From: Hydrogenimonas thermophila
GTDB lineage: Bacteria > Campylobacterota > Campylobacteria > Campylobacterales > Hydrogenimonadaceae
Direction of reading: 5' to 3'
Length of the DNA stretch: 43,142 nt
Assembly (NCBI RefSeq): GCF_900115615.1
Contig: NZ_FOXB01000017.1
Span: 1 to 43,142 of the forward strand
In this document: positions 7,539-16,663 of the stretch, piece after piece
Layout: every line of letters starts with the position of its first letter
Numbering within the stretch: position 1 is the first letter of the stretch
The notes under the pieces: generated by a model
What the model was told of the DNA's origin: nothing
What the model saw: the letters and a program-made list of their open reading frames with translations, nothing else
Databases searched by the model: none
Position numbers and translations under genes: made by a program

Positions 7539-8035
7539 TTCAACTCTCCCATACGATAAAAAGCTTTGATTGTTTCACTTATAGCTTGCAGTATGAGCAA
7601 AATGAAGCTAATGATTACAAATGATTTAATGATATAGCGACAACAGAGTCCACCCGGATCAGGACTCATTTCACCTTGCAAAAAACTTTGAAGCACAAAA
7701 TCCCAACTAAACCATACCACTAACAAACCTAACGGAATAACAAAAAAGATCATAGTTATAATCTGCACTATCTCTTTAAATTTTGCAGACATCCTAGCAT
7801 AAAAGAGATCTACTCTTACATGTTTGTTGTGTTTTAGTGCATATGAAAGACCCAATAAAAATAGAATATCAAAAAGGTGCCACTCCAACTCTTGAAGTGC
7901 TACAGAACCTTCGTTAAAGATGTATCGCATAGAAGTATCATATACGATCAGAAGTGCTAAAACAAAAGTGGCAATAGCACCTAATGCCCCTGCCCATTTA
8001 CTCAGTTCATCAATCCAATAGGAAAGTTTAAGCAT
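7535..8035 (-). CDS. dctQ: TRAP transporter small permease (DctQ)
   Basis: A 166-residue protein with four membrane helices, the usual DctQ build. Family features are the WALxELEWHLF-like segment (VALQELEWHLFDILFLLG) and the late loop EMSPDPGG followed by RYIIKSF, typical of the mannitol/chloroaromatic-type small subunits. In that loop the usual residues after GGL are replaced by two cysteines (GGLCCRY). It overlaps dctM by 4 nt and starts 9 bp after murF ends, so it is probably cotranscribed with the cell-wall genes. The absence of a binding-protein gene next to it is unusual. Confidence 0.88.
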   Translation of the reverse strand: MLKLSYWIDELSKWAGALGAIATFVLALLIVYDTSMRYIFNEGSVALQELEWHLFDILFLLGLSYALKHNKHVRVDLFYARMSAKFKEIVQIITMIFFVIPLGLLVVWFSWDFVLQSFLQGEMSPDPGGLCCRYIIKSFVIISFILLILQAISETIKAFYRMGELK

Positions 8036-8044
8036 TATTGCCTC

Positions 8045-9484
8045 CTATATAAAATTAGGTGCATCATTGGCAAAGAGTATCAGATCTCCTGGTTTTGTCA
8101 GTTCTGCTAATAACTCTTGCATTTTAGATTTATCATTTAATATATGTAGTTTCTCATTATCAACTATCTTTTTGAAAGTTTCTTGATTTATCTTACCTGT
8201 TACTATGATCAGATCAAAAATTTCATCTGCTTTTTTTGCTACTTTTTCATTTAGTTCAGTGTCACTTTCAACAAGACCCGGAGTTACCAGTACTTTACGT
8301 CCAGAGTGTTGTGAAGCTAGTTCAAAAGAGTTAAGCATTCCATCGATATTTCCATTAAAACTATCATCAAGGATCACTTTCCCATTTGCTTCAATACGTT
8401 GCAGACGATGTTCAACTGGTTGAAGAGTTTTAGCATATGTAACAGCTTTTTCGTAAGGAATACTAAGAGCATTAGCCACGTGAAGAGCAGCTGTTACATT
8501 GATTGCATTAAACTTACCAAGAATTGGAATATGCAGATGAAGCGTACCTTGCGACAGATCAAGATCAAACTCAACTCCCTCTAATGTAGCATTGATATTC
8601 TTGATCTCATCACCAAAGATAGTAACCTTCTCATATGGTTTAACATTAGCAGATGTATGTACCCAAGCGTGCTCTAATCTTTTACTTGACAAAATCTCCA
8701 TTTTTGTATTTCTTATGCGTTCAAGCGTTTTAAAATACTCTATATGCTGAGGACCTATGACACCAACCACAGCGTAGTGTGGCTGAACAAACTCTGTAAT
8801 TTCAGCTATATCTCCAGGTCCCCTTGCTCCCATTTCAACGATATAAACTTCAGTATCTTCAGGTAGATCGTCATTTATATCTTTCATTACACCACCAAGA
8901 GTATTAACACTTCTTGGTGTAGCATATACTTTTCTTTCATTGCCAAGAATTTGTGCAATAAAGTTTTTTATGCTTGTTTTTCCATAACTTGCTGTAACAC
9001 CAATGATGATAAGATTATCCATCTTTTTTAGCTTCTCTTTTGCTTTTATTTTAAAGCCATGAAATAAAACTTTCTCTATCATCATTGAGCCAATTACAGT
9101 CATTGTCAATGGTAAAATTACTCCAAATACCTGACATGCCTCTTTTGCAAGGCATAAAATATCTTGAAAAACTGTAAGCATAAGAAGCAGTGCAAAAAAT
9201 CTTTTTATTCGTCCTGTAACTACCAACTTTTTATCAAGTTTTTTATTCCAGAGCCAAAGAGACGGCAAGTAAGCAAAATAGAAATAGATCCAAAAATAGA
9301 TATCTGTAAAATAGTAGGCAAAAAGCGGAATCAAAAAGTAGATAATATGCCAGTGATATTTTGTATGGTGTAAAATTACACGTTCTATCTTGTAACTGTA
9401 CCATTGCAAGTTAGTAGCTAAGTACCACCCTAAAGAAAGAACAAGTAAAATATGTGATATCAGTAAAAACAAGGTCAATGTCAT
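8045..9484 (-). CDS. murF: UDP-MurNAc-tripeptide D-alanyl-D-alanine ligase
   Basis: A 479-residue Mur ligase that adds D-Ala-D-Ala to the UDP-MurNAc-tripeptide. About 150 N-terminal residues form several hydrophobic helices, an extension instead of the usual soluble uridine-binding domain of enterobacterial MurF. The ATP-binding loop is GVTASYGKTS at 162-171. Other Mur motifs are VEMGARGPGDI, GPQHIEYF, NVTAALHVA, VEHRLQ and LDDSFNGN, the last typical of MurF. The order murF - hydrolase - phosphatase - ddl, with ddl making the D-Ala-D-Ala substrate, supports the call. It overlaps the upstream hydrolase gene by 4 nt. The membrane part suggests it works at the inner face of the membrane. Confidence 0.92.
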   Translation of the reverse strand: MTLTLFLLISHILLVLSLGWYLATNLQWYSYKIERVILHHTKYHWHIIYFLIPLFAYYFTDIYFWIYFYFAYLPSLWLWNKKLDKKLVVTGRIKRFFALLLMLTVFQDILCLAKEACQVFGVILPLTMTVIGSMMIEKVLFHGFKIKAKEKLKKMDNLIIIGVTASYGKTSIKNFIAQILGNERKVYATPRSVNTLGGVMKDINDDLPEDTEVYIVEMGARGPGDIAEITEFVQPHYAVVGVIGPQHIEYFKTLERIRNTKMEILSSKRLEHAWVHTSANVKPYEKVTIFGDEIKNINATLEGVEFDLDLSQGTLHLHIPILGKFNAINVTAALHVANALSIPYEKAVTYAKTLQPVEHRLQRIEANGKVILDDSFNGNIDGMLNSFELASQHSGRKVLVTPGLVESDTELNEKVAKKADEIFDLIIVTGKINQETFKKIVDNEKLHILNDKSKMQELLAELTKPGDLILFANDAPNFI

Positions 9485-10215
9485 TGTCTATTCCTTTTTA
9501 TTAAAAACTCTTCTATTGTTTTGATTACTTCATTTTTTTGTTTTAAAAAGAAGTAGTGATCTCCTTCAAAAACTTTAAAATCTGCATTAGGCATAAGATT
9601 ATATATCTTTTTACCAGCTGTAAGTGGTGTTGCACTATCTTCTTTTCCCCAGCAAATTAATGCAGAATGTACAAACTCACTAAAAACTTTTTCAAAATCC
9701 TCATCCACAACATTTTTAAAAGTTTTATACATATGTTCAGGCATCCCAGCAGCATCTTGTGAAACAAAAAACTTTCTTAAAAACTTCCCTCCAAACGGTT
9801 TAAGCAGTTTAAAAAATGCAATTTTTGCCCTTATTTTAAAAGGTTTTGGCATAACAATTCCTGCACTTGAAAGCAAAATAAGGGAGTCTGGGTTTAAAAG
9901 AGTTGCAACTTTGCCTCCAAAAGAGTGTCCTGCTGCAACATCAGGATTAATTTTTATTGCATTTAAAAACTCTTTTACAATATTTGCATAATCTAAAGTA
10001 GTTAATACTATTTCATTATCACTCTTTCCAAACCCTGGCAAATCGATATAGATATGCTTATATTCTTTAAATGCATTGCCAAAAGCCTGCTTCATAATCT
10101 CTTTATTACTTCCCCATCCGTGTAAAAAAATAATTGTATCTTTTTGTGACGGATTTACCATATCATAAGAGATTTTAAATGTTTTTCCTTTGTAAAGAAT
10201 AGGTTTGACAGCCAT
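9481..10215 (-). CDS. Alpha/beta hydrolase
   Basis: A 244-residue alpha/beta-hydrolase. The oxyanion region FLHGWGSN starts at about residue 30, the nucleophile elbow is GHSFGG with S98, and the probable acid and base are D193 (WGKEDSATP) and H220 (FEGDHYFFL). A lid region rich in Lys and Phe lies between. No signal peptide is present. It sits between a phosphatase gene and murF with a 4-nt overlap to murF, a neighbour relation I recall from Campylobacter. It could be an esterase or a peptidoglycan- or lipid-related hydrolase; the substrate is not evident. Confidence 0.88.
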   Translation of the reverse strand: MAVKPILYKGKTFKISYDMVNPSQKDTIIFLHGWGSNKEIMKQAFGNAFKEYKHIYIDLPGFGKSDNEIVLTTLDYANIVKEFLNAIKINPDVAAGHSFGGKVATLLNPDSLILLSSAGIVMPKPFKIRAKIAFFKLLKPFGGKFLRKFFVSQDAAGMPEHMYKTFKNVVDEDFEKVFSEFVHSALICWGKEDSATPLTAGKKIYNLMPNADFKVFEGDHYFFLKQKNEVIKTIEEFLIKRNRQ

Positions 10216-10217
10216 AA

Positions 10218-10904
10218 CTACTCTCTTCTAAGAATAACATTATTAAGAAAATCAGAAAGAAAACTCTCTTTTTGCTCTTTGAAACATCTTTTCATCTTAA
10301 CTCTATCCAACTTTTCAGTCCATTCAAAAATATCAGCATTAGGATTCTCTTTTTTATGCTTTGCAAACTCTTCAAAGTAGTAATCTATAATTCCGGCATT
10401 AGAGCTTTTAATATGGCCATATGGAATAAATTTAAGCTGATCTATCTTTTCTAGTGGTAATCCTTCTTTATAGTAAAGATAAAATGTAGCAGCAAGTCCA
10501 GTTCTGTCAGCTCCTGCTTTACAATGCATTAAAACAGGATACTCTGCCTCTTCAAAAGCTTTTGCTAGCTTTTCTAGACGCTCCTTGTCTGGAAGTGCTC
10601 TGGAGTAAATTTCAACATCAATCATCTTTACACCAATCTCATCACATGTCTTTTTTTCAAGCATATAGACTGGACTATGAGGCTGTGTACCACGTAGATT
10701 AATAACTGTTTTAATCCCCTTCTCTTTGACAATCTTTTTTAGCTGCCACGGAGTTGGCTGACTGGAACGATAAAGATTGTCATTAACCTTATGAAGATTG
10801 AGACGAAAGATATTGGTAAAATTATGCTCAATTATCATTGAGGTAAACCAAGCTTTGATTTTATCCCAAAGCGTTTCATACTTTACAGGTGGCTTTTTAC
10901 TCAT
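10218..10904 (-). CDS. Tyrosine/dual-specificity phosphatase-like protein
   Basis: A 228-residue protein with the cysteine-phosphatase signature HCKAGADRTG: C128 is the nucleophile and R134 the phosphate-binding arginine, following H127. Upstream segments LYRSSQPTPWQL and KTVINLRG are typical of the DSP/PTP family of bacterial tyrosine phosphatases (DUF442/Siw14-like). An N-terminal amphipathic region (KIKAWFTSMIIEHNF) may bind membrane. It overlaps msbA by 4 nt and precedes the hydrolase by 2 nt. Placement among lipid A and cell-wall genes hints at a role in envelope control or lipid-phosphate removal, but that is inference. Confidence 0.87.
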   Translation of the reverse strand: MSKKPPVKYETLWDKIKAWFTSMIIEHNFTNIFRLNLHKVNDNLYRSSQPTPWQLKKIVKEKGIKTVINLRGTQPHSPVYMLEKKTCDEIGVKMIDVEIYSRALPDKERLEKLAKAFEEAEYPVLMHCKAGADRTGLAATFYLYYKEGLPLEKIDQLKFIPYGHIKSSNAGIIDYYFEEFAKHKKENPNADIFEWTEKLDRVKMKRCFKEQKESFLSDFLNNVILRRE

Positions 10905-12613
10905 ATATTGCTCGCTATGTGGTAAAGTTTTTTAAATGTATCGCAATCTTTTGAGAGTTGCTCTTTATTGCCTTGACATACAATATGACCATTTTCAAAG
11001 ACTAAAATCTTATCTGCACGTTCAATGGTTGTAAGACGATGTGCGATCATAAAGACTATAAGATCTTTTTTTAAGGCATAAATTGTTTCTATAATAGCCG
11101 CTTCACTCTTATTGTCTAATGCACTTGTAGCTTCATCAAGAATTAAAATATCAGGTGACTTGTAAAGTGCTCTTGCAATTGCAATCCGCTGACGCTGTCC
11201 GCCGGAGAGGTTTGTACCACCTTCACTAAGTACTGTATAGATGCCATTCTCAAGAGAGTTGACAAACTCCCATAAATTTGCCTTTTTAAGTGCTTCTATT
11301 ACTTTTTCTTCATCTGGTTCAACACCGTAAGCTATATTTGCAGCAATTGTATCATTGCTTATATATATGCGCTGTGTAACGATAGCAATTCGATCACGAA
11401 GTGATTTAACATCAATCTCTCTTGCATCTATGCCATTGATTTTTACTACACCTTCTACTGGATCATAAAAGCGAAGAATCAAGTTAACCATAGAACTCTT
11501 TCCTCCGCCACTATCGCCTACCAAACCTATAACTTCACCCTTTTTAGCATTAAAAGATATATTTTCCAGCGCAACAGTGTCACCATATTTTAGTGTTACA
11601 TTTTCAAACTCTAAATTTTGGACATTTTTAAGTATTTTATCTCCACTTATTATCATAGGTTTATATTGAAGAATCTGCTCTATCCGCTCATTTGCTGCTA
11701 CTGCATCCTGTAAGTGGCTGTAAGCCGTTGAAATTCGTCGTAATGGATCGATTAAAAGAGAGAGTGCTGTTAAAAAAGAGAAAAATTCACCGGTTGTAAG
11801 CTCTTTGGTAATTAAAACTTCTCTACCACCTATAATAATAACACTAGTAATTGCAATAGCGGCAACAAGCTCAAGTATAGGTATGAGCATCTGCTGAACT
11901 TTAACAGTCTTAATGTTGGTCGTAAAAAAACTCTTGTTACGCTCTTTAAAGTTACCAAGCTCATACTCTTGAGCGTTATATGATTTAATCATCTCATAAT
12001 TGGCAAAGATTTCTGAAAGAGTAGATATAAGATCAGAGTTGAGCTCTTGAGATTTATGAGATAGCTTTTTTATCTTTTTTGAGATCACTTCAACCGGATA
12101 AACAGCTAATGGAATAATAATTAGAGAGTATAGTGCAAGTGTTGGGCTTTGATAAATGACTACACCAAGAAGAGCTAAAACTGTAACAAGCTCTCTAAGC
12201 ACAACTGCCAAATCTGAAGAGATGGCAGTTTGTACCCGTAATATATCATTACTGATACGGCTTATCAATTCACCACTATGAAACCTGAAATGAAAGTCCA
12301 TATCAAGGTGCATCATATGGTTAAGCATTCTGTTACGAAGCTTTCTAATAATATCTTGCCCAATAAAGCTTAAAGCATACGATTGCATAAATGTTCCAAG
12401 CCCTTTTCCAACAAAAGCAAGTATTATGAAAATAGGCAGAATATAGAGCATTTGAATATCTTGCTCAACAAAGATACGATCCATTAAAGGTTTAACCAAA
12501 TAGGCAATTGCAGCAGTTGCCCCAGAAGCAAGCAACATACCGATAATTGCCATAACTATCTTGACCTTATAATCACGGTAGTATGGTAAGTATGTTTTAA
12601 AAAATTTTTTCAT
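10901..12613 (-). CDS. msbA: Lipid A export ABC transporter, permease and ATPase
   Basis: A 570-residue half-transporter, close to MsbA length. Six membrane helices occupy roughly residues 15-300. The ATPase domain has Walker A GLVGDSGGGKSS with K372, a Q-loop (IVTQRI), the signature LSGGQRQR, Walker B ILILDEATSALD and the switch His in IAHRLTT. It flips lipid A-core across the inner membrane. A heterodimer with another half-transporter is not excluded. The gene overlaps the phosphatase by 4 nt and lies 109 bp after the antitoxin gene. A weak ribosome-binding site precedes the ATG. Other lipid/peptide ABC exporters share this build, so msbA is the likeliest but not the only call. Confidence 0.85.
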   Translation of the reverse strand: MKKFFKTYLPYYRDYKVKIVMAIIGMLLASGATAAIAYLVKPLMDRIFVEQDIQMLYILPIFIILAFVGKGLGTFMQSYALSFIGQDIIRKLRNRMLNHMMHLDMDFHFRFHSGELISRISNDILRVQTAISSDLAVVLRELVTVLALLGVVIYQSPTLALYSLIIIPLAVYPVEVISKKIKKLSHKSQELNSDLISTLSEIFANYEMIKSYNAQEYELGNFKERNKSFFTTNIKTVKVQQMLIPILELVAAIAITSVIIIGGREVLITKELTTGEFFSFLTALSLLIDPLRRISTAYSHLQDAVAANERIEQILQYKPMIISGDKILKNVQNLEFENVTLKYGDTVALENISFNAKKGEVIGLVGDSGGGKSSMVNLILRFYDPVEGVVKINGIDAREIDVKSLRDRIAIVTQRIYISNDTIAANIAYGVEPDEEKVIEALKKANLWEFVNSLENGIYTVLSEGGTNLSGGQRQRIAIARALYKSPDILILDEATSALDNKSEAAIIETIYALKKDLIVFMIAHRLTTIERADKILVFENGHIVCQGNKEQLSKDCDTFKKLYHIASNI

Positions 12614-12638
12614 TTAATTATTCTCATTTAAAAACTTT

Positions 12639-12722
12639 TCACAAAATTGTTTTGATGATATGATACTCTATATCAGAATCAAAGATATTTAAGATTACAT
12701 TAATATCCACAAATACTCTCAC
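12639..12722 (-). pseudogene. Remnant of a PIN-domain toxin gene
   Basis: Directly after the antitoxin stop codon a GTG (12722-12720) opens 27 codons that read VRVFVDINVILNIFDSD and onward to a TGA at 12639-12641. VFVDINVILNIF matches the start of PIN-domain RNases (first metal Asp, then the N-V-I-L helix). The rest of the roughly 130-residue domain is missing, so this is a truncated toxin. The 25 bp that follow, before msbA, hold no continuation that I can read. Position and spacing (start codon touching the antitoxin stop) are those of a VapBC-type operon. Confidence 0.6.
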
Positions 12723-12992
12723 CTAAATCTCCATCTCTGCTTTTATACTTTGTATAGATTTACCCACAAACATCCCCCTGCAACTTCCTGCTATCCTATC
12801 TAATATCTCTAACTTCTCTTGGACCTCTTTTTCTTTTTTCTCTTCTAAAAATCTTTTAAACTCACCTGCCAATTTATGAGAGATAAAGATTCCTTGCAAT
12901 TTTTTCTCTTTTTTATCTTCTACCTCAATAAAATCTACCCCTTCAAGTTTATCTACACTTTGAGGTAACTCTCTTATGTCAACTTTCATCAT
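12723..12992 (-). CDS. Probable antitoxin of a PIN toxin-antitoxin pair
   Basis: An 89-residue, highly charged protein after a strong AAGGAG ribosome-binding site. The N-terminal half (VDIRELPQSVDKLEGVDFIEVEDK) is strand-like and acidic; the C-terminal half holds a long helix (HKLAGEFKRFLEEKKEKEVQEKL) and RIAGSCRGMF. This form, an N-terminal dimerisation part and a charged C-terminal toxin-binding part, is usual for antitoxins. The call rests mainly on the decayed PIN toxin directly downstream. The antitoxin itself is uninterrupted. It is inserted between ddl and msbA, and might be kept as a regulator or simply not yet lost. Confidence 0.6.
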   Translation of the reverse strand: MMKVDIRELPQSVDKLEGVDFIEVEDKKEKKLQGIFISHKLAGEFKRFLEEKKEKEVQEKLEILDRIAGSCRGMFVGKSIQSIKAEMEI

Positions 12993-13009
12993 TTTAAACT
13001 CCTTATGTT

Positions 13010-14056
13010 TTAAACCTTAGGACCTTTTGCTGACTGTACTTGATTTATGTAAGCATAATCAGGCTTAATTACTCTATTTTTTGGCAAATGTGAAGATAGT
13101 TTAGTTAAAACTGAAGTGAAATCATCAAAAAGATAGTTTGCCATAGATCCAGGAATAGGATTGATCTCATTAAGAACTATTTTTCCATCTTTTACAAAGA
13201 AGTCACAGCGGATCAACGCCCCTTCAAACATTGAACCATATACAGTTTTAAAACTATTTTTTAGACTATTTTCCAATTCAGAGCCAATTTTGGCACTATT
13301 TACACTTTCTGTTCTTGAAAAATCGAGATACTTTTGTTCAAAATCGAGAAACTCTTTTTTCTGTGGTGCTTCTATACGACTAAGTATCCACTCATCACCT
13401 ACTTTACAACCTGCTACATTATATTCACTGATACCTTCTACAAAAGGCTCAACAAGAACTTCATCATCGAACTCAAATGCAACATCAAGTGCAAAGTCTA
13501 ACTCTTTGGCTGACTTAACGATGCTAACACCTATTGAACTGCCAAGTCTAAGCGGCTTGATGATTACCGGATAGTCAAAATTTATCTCTCTTTTATCATT
13601 AATTGAAACAATCTGATAATCCAAACACTCAACACCAATCTCTTTGGCATACATTTTTGTAAGCCATTTGTTAAAACTAAGAACTGAAGCCTCTTTTCTG
13701 GGACCTATATAAGGGATAGAGTAGAAATCAAGCAGTGCTGAAACTGTACCATCTTCTCCCTGCCCTCCGTGGACAAGATTTAAAACTGTATCAAAATCTT
13801 TAACAGGCTTTGATTTAAAAAGTCCTCTTTTTTCAAAACCACCTTTTGTCAAATATATTTTCTCATCTTTTTTATAGCTTTTTGAGCTAAAATGGTTCGA
13901 TTTCATACTATTAGCCGGAATAAGATAAAAACTTCCATCTGCATCCAGAAATATAAATGTAAGTGGCATATTCAAAACTTTTTTCAAAGCTATTGCACTT
14001 ACAATGCTTATTTCGTGTTCAAAACTCATACCACCAAATAATATAGCTAGTCTCAT
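13010..14056 (-). CDS. ddl: D-alanine--D-alanine ligase
   Basis: A 348-residue ATP-grasp enzyme joining two D-Ala for peptidoglycan. It starts with MRLAILFGGMSFEHEISIVSA, the typical GG-S-x-EHE motif, followed by LNLVHGGQGEDGT, then YPVIIKPLRLGSSIGVSIV (ATP-binding lysine and glycine loop), and LNEINPIPGSM at the C-terminal catalytic site. Length and motifs are normal. It precedes murF in the same strand run, which supplies the next step in the pathway. Campylobacter has ddl next to ruvA and murF too, as I recall. Confidence 0.95.
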   Translation of the reverse strand: MRLAILFGGMSFEHEISIVSAIALKKVLNMPLTFIFLDADGSFYLIPANSMKSNHFSSKSYKKDEKIYLTKGGFEKRGLFKSKPVKDFDTVLNLVHGGQGEDGTVSALLDFYSIPYIGPRKEASVLSFNKWLTKMYAKEIGVECLDYQIVSINDKREINFDYPVIIKPLRLGSSIGVSIVKSAKELDFALDVAFEFDDEVLVEPFVEGISEYNVAGCKVGDEWILSRIEAPQKKEFLDFEQKYLDFSRTESVNSAKIGSELENSLKNSFKTVYGSMFEGALIRCDFFVKDGKIVLNEINPIPGSMANYLFDDFTSVLTKLSSHLPKNRVIKPDYAYINQVQSAKGPKV

Positions 14057-14083
14057 TCTAAAAAAATCTCCTCTTATTAAACA

Positions 14084-14647
14084 CTATTTACTCAATTTTT
14101 TTAACGCTTCTTTAATAAGGCTCTCTGTATCGCTTCCTATACACTGTGAAAGTACCTTTGTAATATGCTCTTTTTTAAAGCCTAAACTTTCAAGTGCCAT
14201 TGCTGCTTCATTGTGTGCTTTGCTTGCAGGGTTTGACTCACCGGCAATTTCTAACGAGAATCCTCCAAGCTCAACTAGAATTCTACCTGCACTTTTTGGT
14301 CCTATGCCAGGAACACGCTTAAGCATTCCTACATCTTTGCTTTCAACAATCTGTGCAAATGTTTGAGGAGTAAAGGTAGAGCATATTGCCATTGCTACCT
14401 TTGGACCTACTCCATTAATTTTAATTAATGTATCAAACATGCGTTTTTCGTTTATATCTAAAAAGCCATAAAGCAGTTGAGCATCCTCTCTAATGATGTG
14501 TGTTGTATAAAGCTTAACTTCACTCTCTTTAATCGCTGCACTACAATGTAACGATACAAAAACTTCATAAATCAATCCACTGCTTGTCAATATATGCAGA
14601 TGAGTTGGATCTTTTTTTTCTATTTTTCCTTTAATGCCTACAATCAT
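14084..14647 (-). CDS. ruvA: Holliday junction branch migration protein RuvA
   Basis: A 187-residue protein of usual size. The N-terminal OB fold starts [14 protein letters not shown]; two helix-hairpin-helix motifs follow ([15 protein letters not shown] and [15 protein letters not shown]), which bind the junction backbone. The C-terminal three-helix domain ([16 protein letters not shown]) contacts RuvB. RuvA tetramers load RuvB helicase on Holliday junctions. The gene lies between fapA and ddl with no gap after fapA (the stop of fapA is adjacent to the start). Confidence 0.96.
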   Translation of the reverse strand: MIVGIKGKIEKKDPTHLHILTSSGLIYEVFVSLHCSAAIKESEVKLYTTHIIREDAQLLYGFLDINEKRMFDTLIKINGVGPKVAMAICSTFTPQTFAQIVESKDVGMLKRVPGIGPKSAGRILVELGGFSLEIAGESNPASKAHNEAAMALESLGFKKEHITKVLSQCIGSDTESLIKEALKKLSK

Positions 14648-16579
14648 TTAGTTAGAAGCCTTTTTTGCCAAAATTTGGTACATTCCATCATCTTGTTCCT
14701 TCAAATACAACTCTTGATTCTTTTCTCCAGCTTTTGGGTAATATGTAATTCGCTGAGGTGGATTTAAAAGTTGATATTCTACTTCAGTAAAATCTTTCCA
14801 AACACCTCTATTTATAATTTTAGCATTTAAAACCATCTCTTGATATGTTAAAAGTTTAGTATTTATAATTTTCATTTCATCTTTTAAATGTGTATATTCA
14901 AGATTTTTCTCTTCAACTTTTTCTATGAGTTGTTGAAATTGTTTAATTTTAATTATAAATGAAGTTTGTGGTTTTATACCTTTAGCTTTATCTTGTACAA
15001 TTTTTTGTTTTAAAGTTTTAACTGCTGGTTCAGATTTTTCTTTTATTTTATTAAGCTTTGAAAGCTCTTCCTCTATTTTTCTGATCTTTTTTTTGAGTTT
15101 TTCTTTCTTCTCTTTTAATTCTGTTAACTCTTTATTATAAACAGGTATTTCATTAGCATCAATTACAATTTTATTATTTTCACCGAGCATATCTTCTATT
15201 TCAATTGATGATATTGCATAAAGTTTTACATTGGAACCTATTTTATTAATAACAATATCCATTGCTTTAATTTCTCCTCCAATAGCCTGCTGAACCTTAA
15301 CATGTCTAGCTTCTACTTTTCCACCTTCCAACCGTGTAACTTCAGCTGTTTCTGTTCTTAAAAAACCTTTATGAACATTTATTTTTGCATATTTAGCAAA
15401 AATTTCAGAAGTTTTATGAGTTTGACCTCCTATATAAACTTTTTCTCCAGTAACTTTACTTGAAGCTCCTACATTACCTTCAACTTTTACCTCTTCAGCT
15501 TCAACTTCTAAACCTGTTCCAATAGCATCTTTAATTGCATCTTTTTCGTGTATATGAAGTTTTACTTCAGTTTCAACTCCTGCATCTATAGAACCAGTTT
15601 TTTTAAAACTTACTTCATCAATTTGCATCTCATCTTGAATATCATATGTATTGTTGTTAAATACAACATATCCACCTCTTTGTGCCTTATAAATTATCTT
15701 AGATTCATCTTCTATAACTGCAATATTATCTGAAACATTAAAGTTAGGTCTCTCTTTATCTTTAGGAGGTGCAACAGGTATAAATTCACCTTTACAATTT
15801 CTTCCAGGAATGCCTGATTTTGCTTTTATATATTCAATTATCATCTCACCTTTTTCAACTGCTTGAACATAACCTCTCTTGCTATAGTCTATTCTATCAT
15901 TTTGATCTACGGAATCTTGTTTATTTTTATAATGCATAATTAATTGACTATCTATAGACTGTATTGATGGATAACATTGTGCTACATCAAACTTTATATC
16001 TTCTGGAACTAAATACTGCTTATTAACACGAACTTGAGCACATATTTCATTAAGAGCATTATCATAATCAACTTCCCATAGCTCTATTAGCATACCAGCC
16101 CTCATCATCTGCTTATGAATATTATTTTTTAATTTATTAAATAGATCTTCAGTTTCAATAAGTTTTGAACCAGCTTTTAAAATAGCTGAAATTCTGTTTT
16201 TTTCCTTATTTGTCATTATATGAAGCTGTAAGTCCCTACACCAAGGCTCTTCTTTATGTTTAATTATCTCGATCTCGTATGTCTGTTTTATTAAAACATT
16301 TGGATTTAAAATAATTTTAGGTTGATTAAAATTATTCCAGTCTCTATGCTCTATTTCTGTCCAATCTGGATCATTAGGATCCATTTTTACCAATGTATGA
16401 TAACTTAATAAAATAAAATCAAGTCTAGCAGTACTAAGTGAATATTTCTTTGCTGCATTATGTAATGCCTGAGAAATATTATCAGTTTTAATTACAAATG
16501 GAGTAAAGTCATCATTTTTTGTTTTAGCTTTTGAACTTTTTGAATCTTTTGAACTTTTAAATACATCAAATAATCCCAT
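14648..16579 (-). CDS. FapA/DUF342 family protein
   Basis: A 643-residue protein of the FapA (DUF342) family. The central region, about residues 220-460, is rich in short repeated strands with polar and glycine turns (VEAEEVKVEGNVGAS, then KVYIGGQTH and ARHVKVQQAIGGEI), the right-handed beta-helix pattern of DUF342. It is followed by a long coiled coil (LTELKEKKEKLKKKIRKIEE and onward to about residue 585). The N-terminus is Lys/Ser-rich and precedes a conserved domain. Members in Vibrio (FapA) affect polar flagellar assembly and chemoreceptor placement; a counterpart lies at this locus in Campylobacter. It is the first gene of the minus-strand run and probably near its promoter. Confidence 0.8.
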   Translation of the reverse strand: MGLFDVFKSSKDSKSSKAKTKNDDFTPFVIKTDNISQALHNAAKKYSLSTARLDFILLSYHTLVKMDPNDPDWTEIEHRDWNNFNQPKIILNPNVLIKQTYEIEIIKHKEEPWCRDLQLHIMTNKEKNRISAILKAGSKLIETEDLFNKLKNNIHKQMMRAGMLIELWEVDYDNALNEICAQVRVNKQYLVPEDIKFDVAQCYPSIQSIDSQLIMHYKNKQDSVDQNDRIDYSKRGYVQAVEKGEMIIEYIKAKSGIPGRNCKGEFIPVAPPKDKERPNFNVSDNIAVIEDESKIIYKAQRGGYVVFNNNTYDIQDEMQIDEVSFKKTGSIDAGVETEVKLHIHEKDAIKDAIGTGLEVEAEEVKVEGNVGASSKVTGEKVYIGGQTHKTSEIFAKYAKINVHKGFLRTETAEVTRLEGGKVEARHVKVQQAIGGEIKAMDIVINKIGSNVKLYAISSIEIEDMLGENNKIVIDANEIPVYNKELTELKEKKEKLKKKIRKIEEELSKLNKIKEKSEPAVKTLKQKIVQDKAKGIKPQTSFIIKIKQFQQLIEKVEEKNLEYTHLKDEMKIINTKLLTYQEMVLNAKIINRGVWKDFTEVEYQLLNPPQRITYYPKAGEKNQELYLKEQDDGMYQILAKKASN

Positions 16580-16663
16580 AATATTTCTCCAAACATACTA
16601 AGTAGAAGTATTTTAATCTATTTATAGTTAAAATTGCATCAATTATACCTAAGGTTCAATACT

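Noticed and set aside
12639-12641. TGA in the PIN remnant as a selenocysteine codon
   Set aside because: The stop comes where the domain simply ends, with no downstream PIN sequence in frame and no stem-loop of SECIS type visible.
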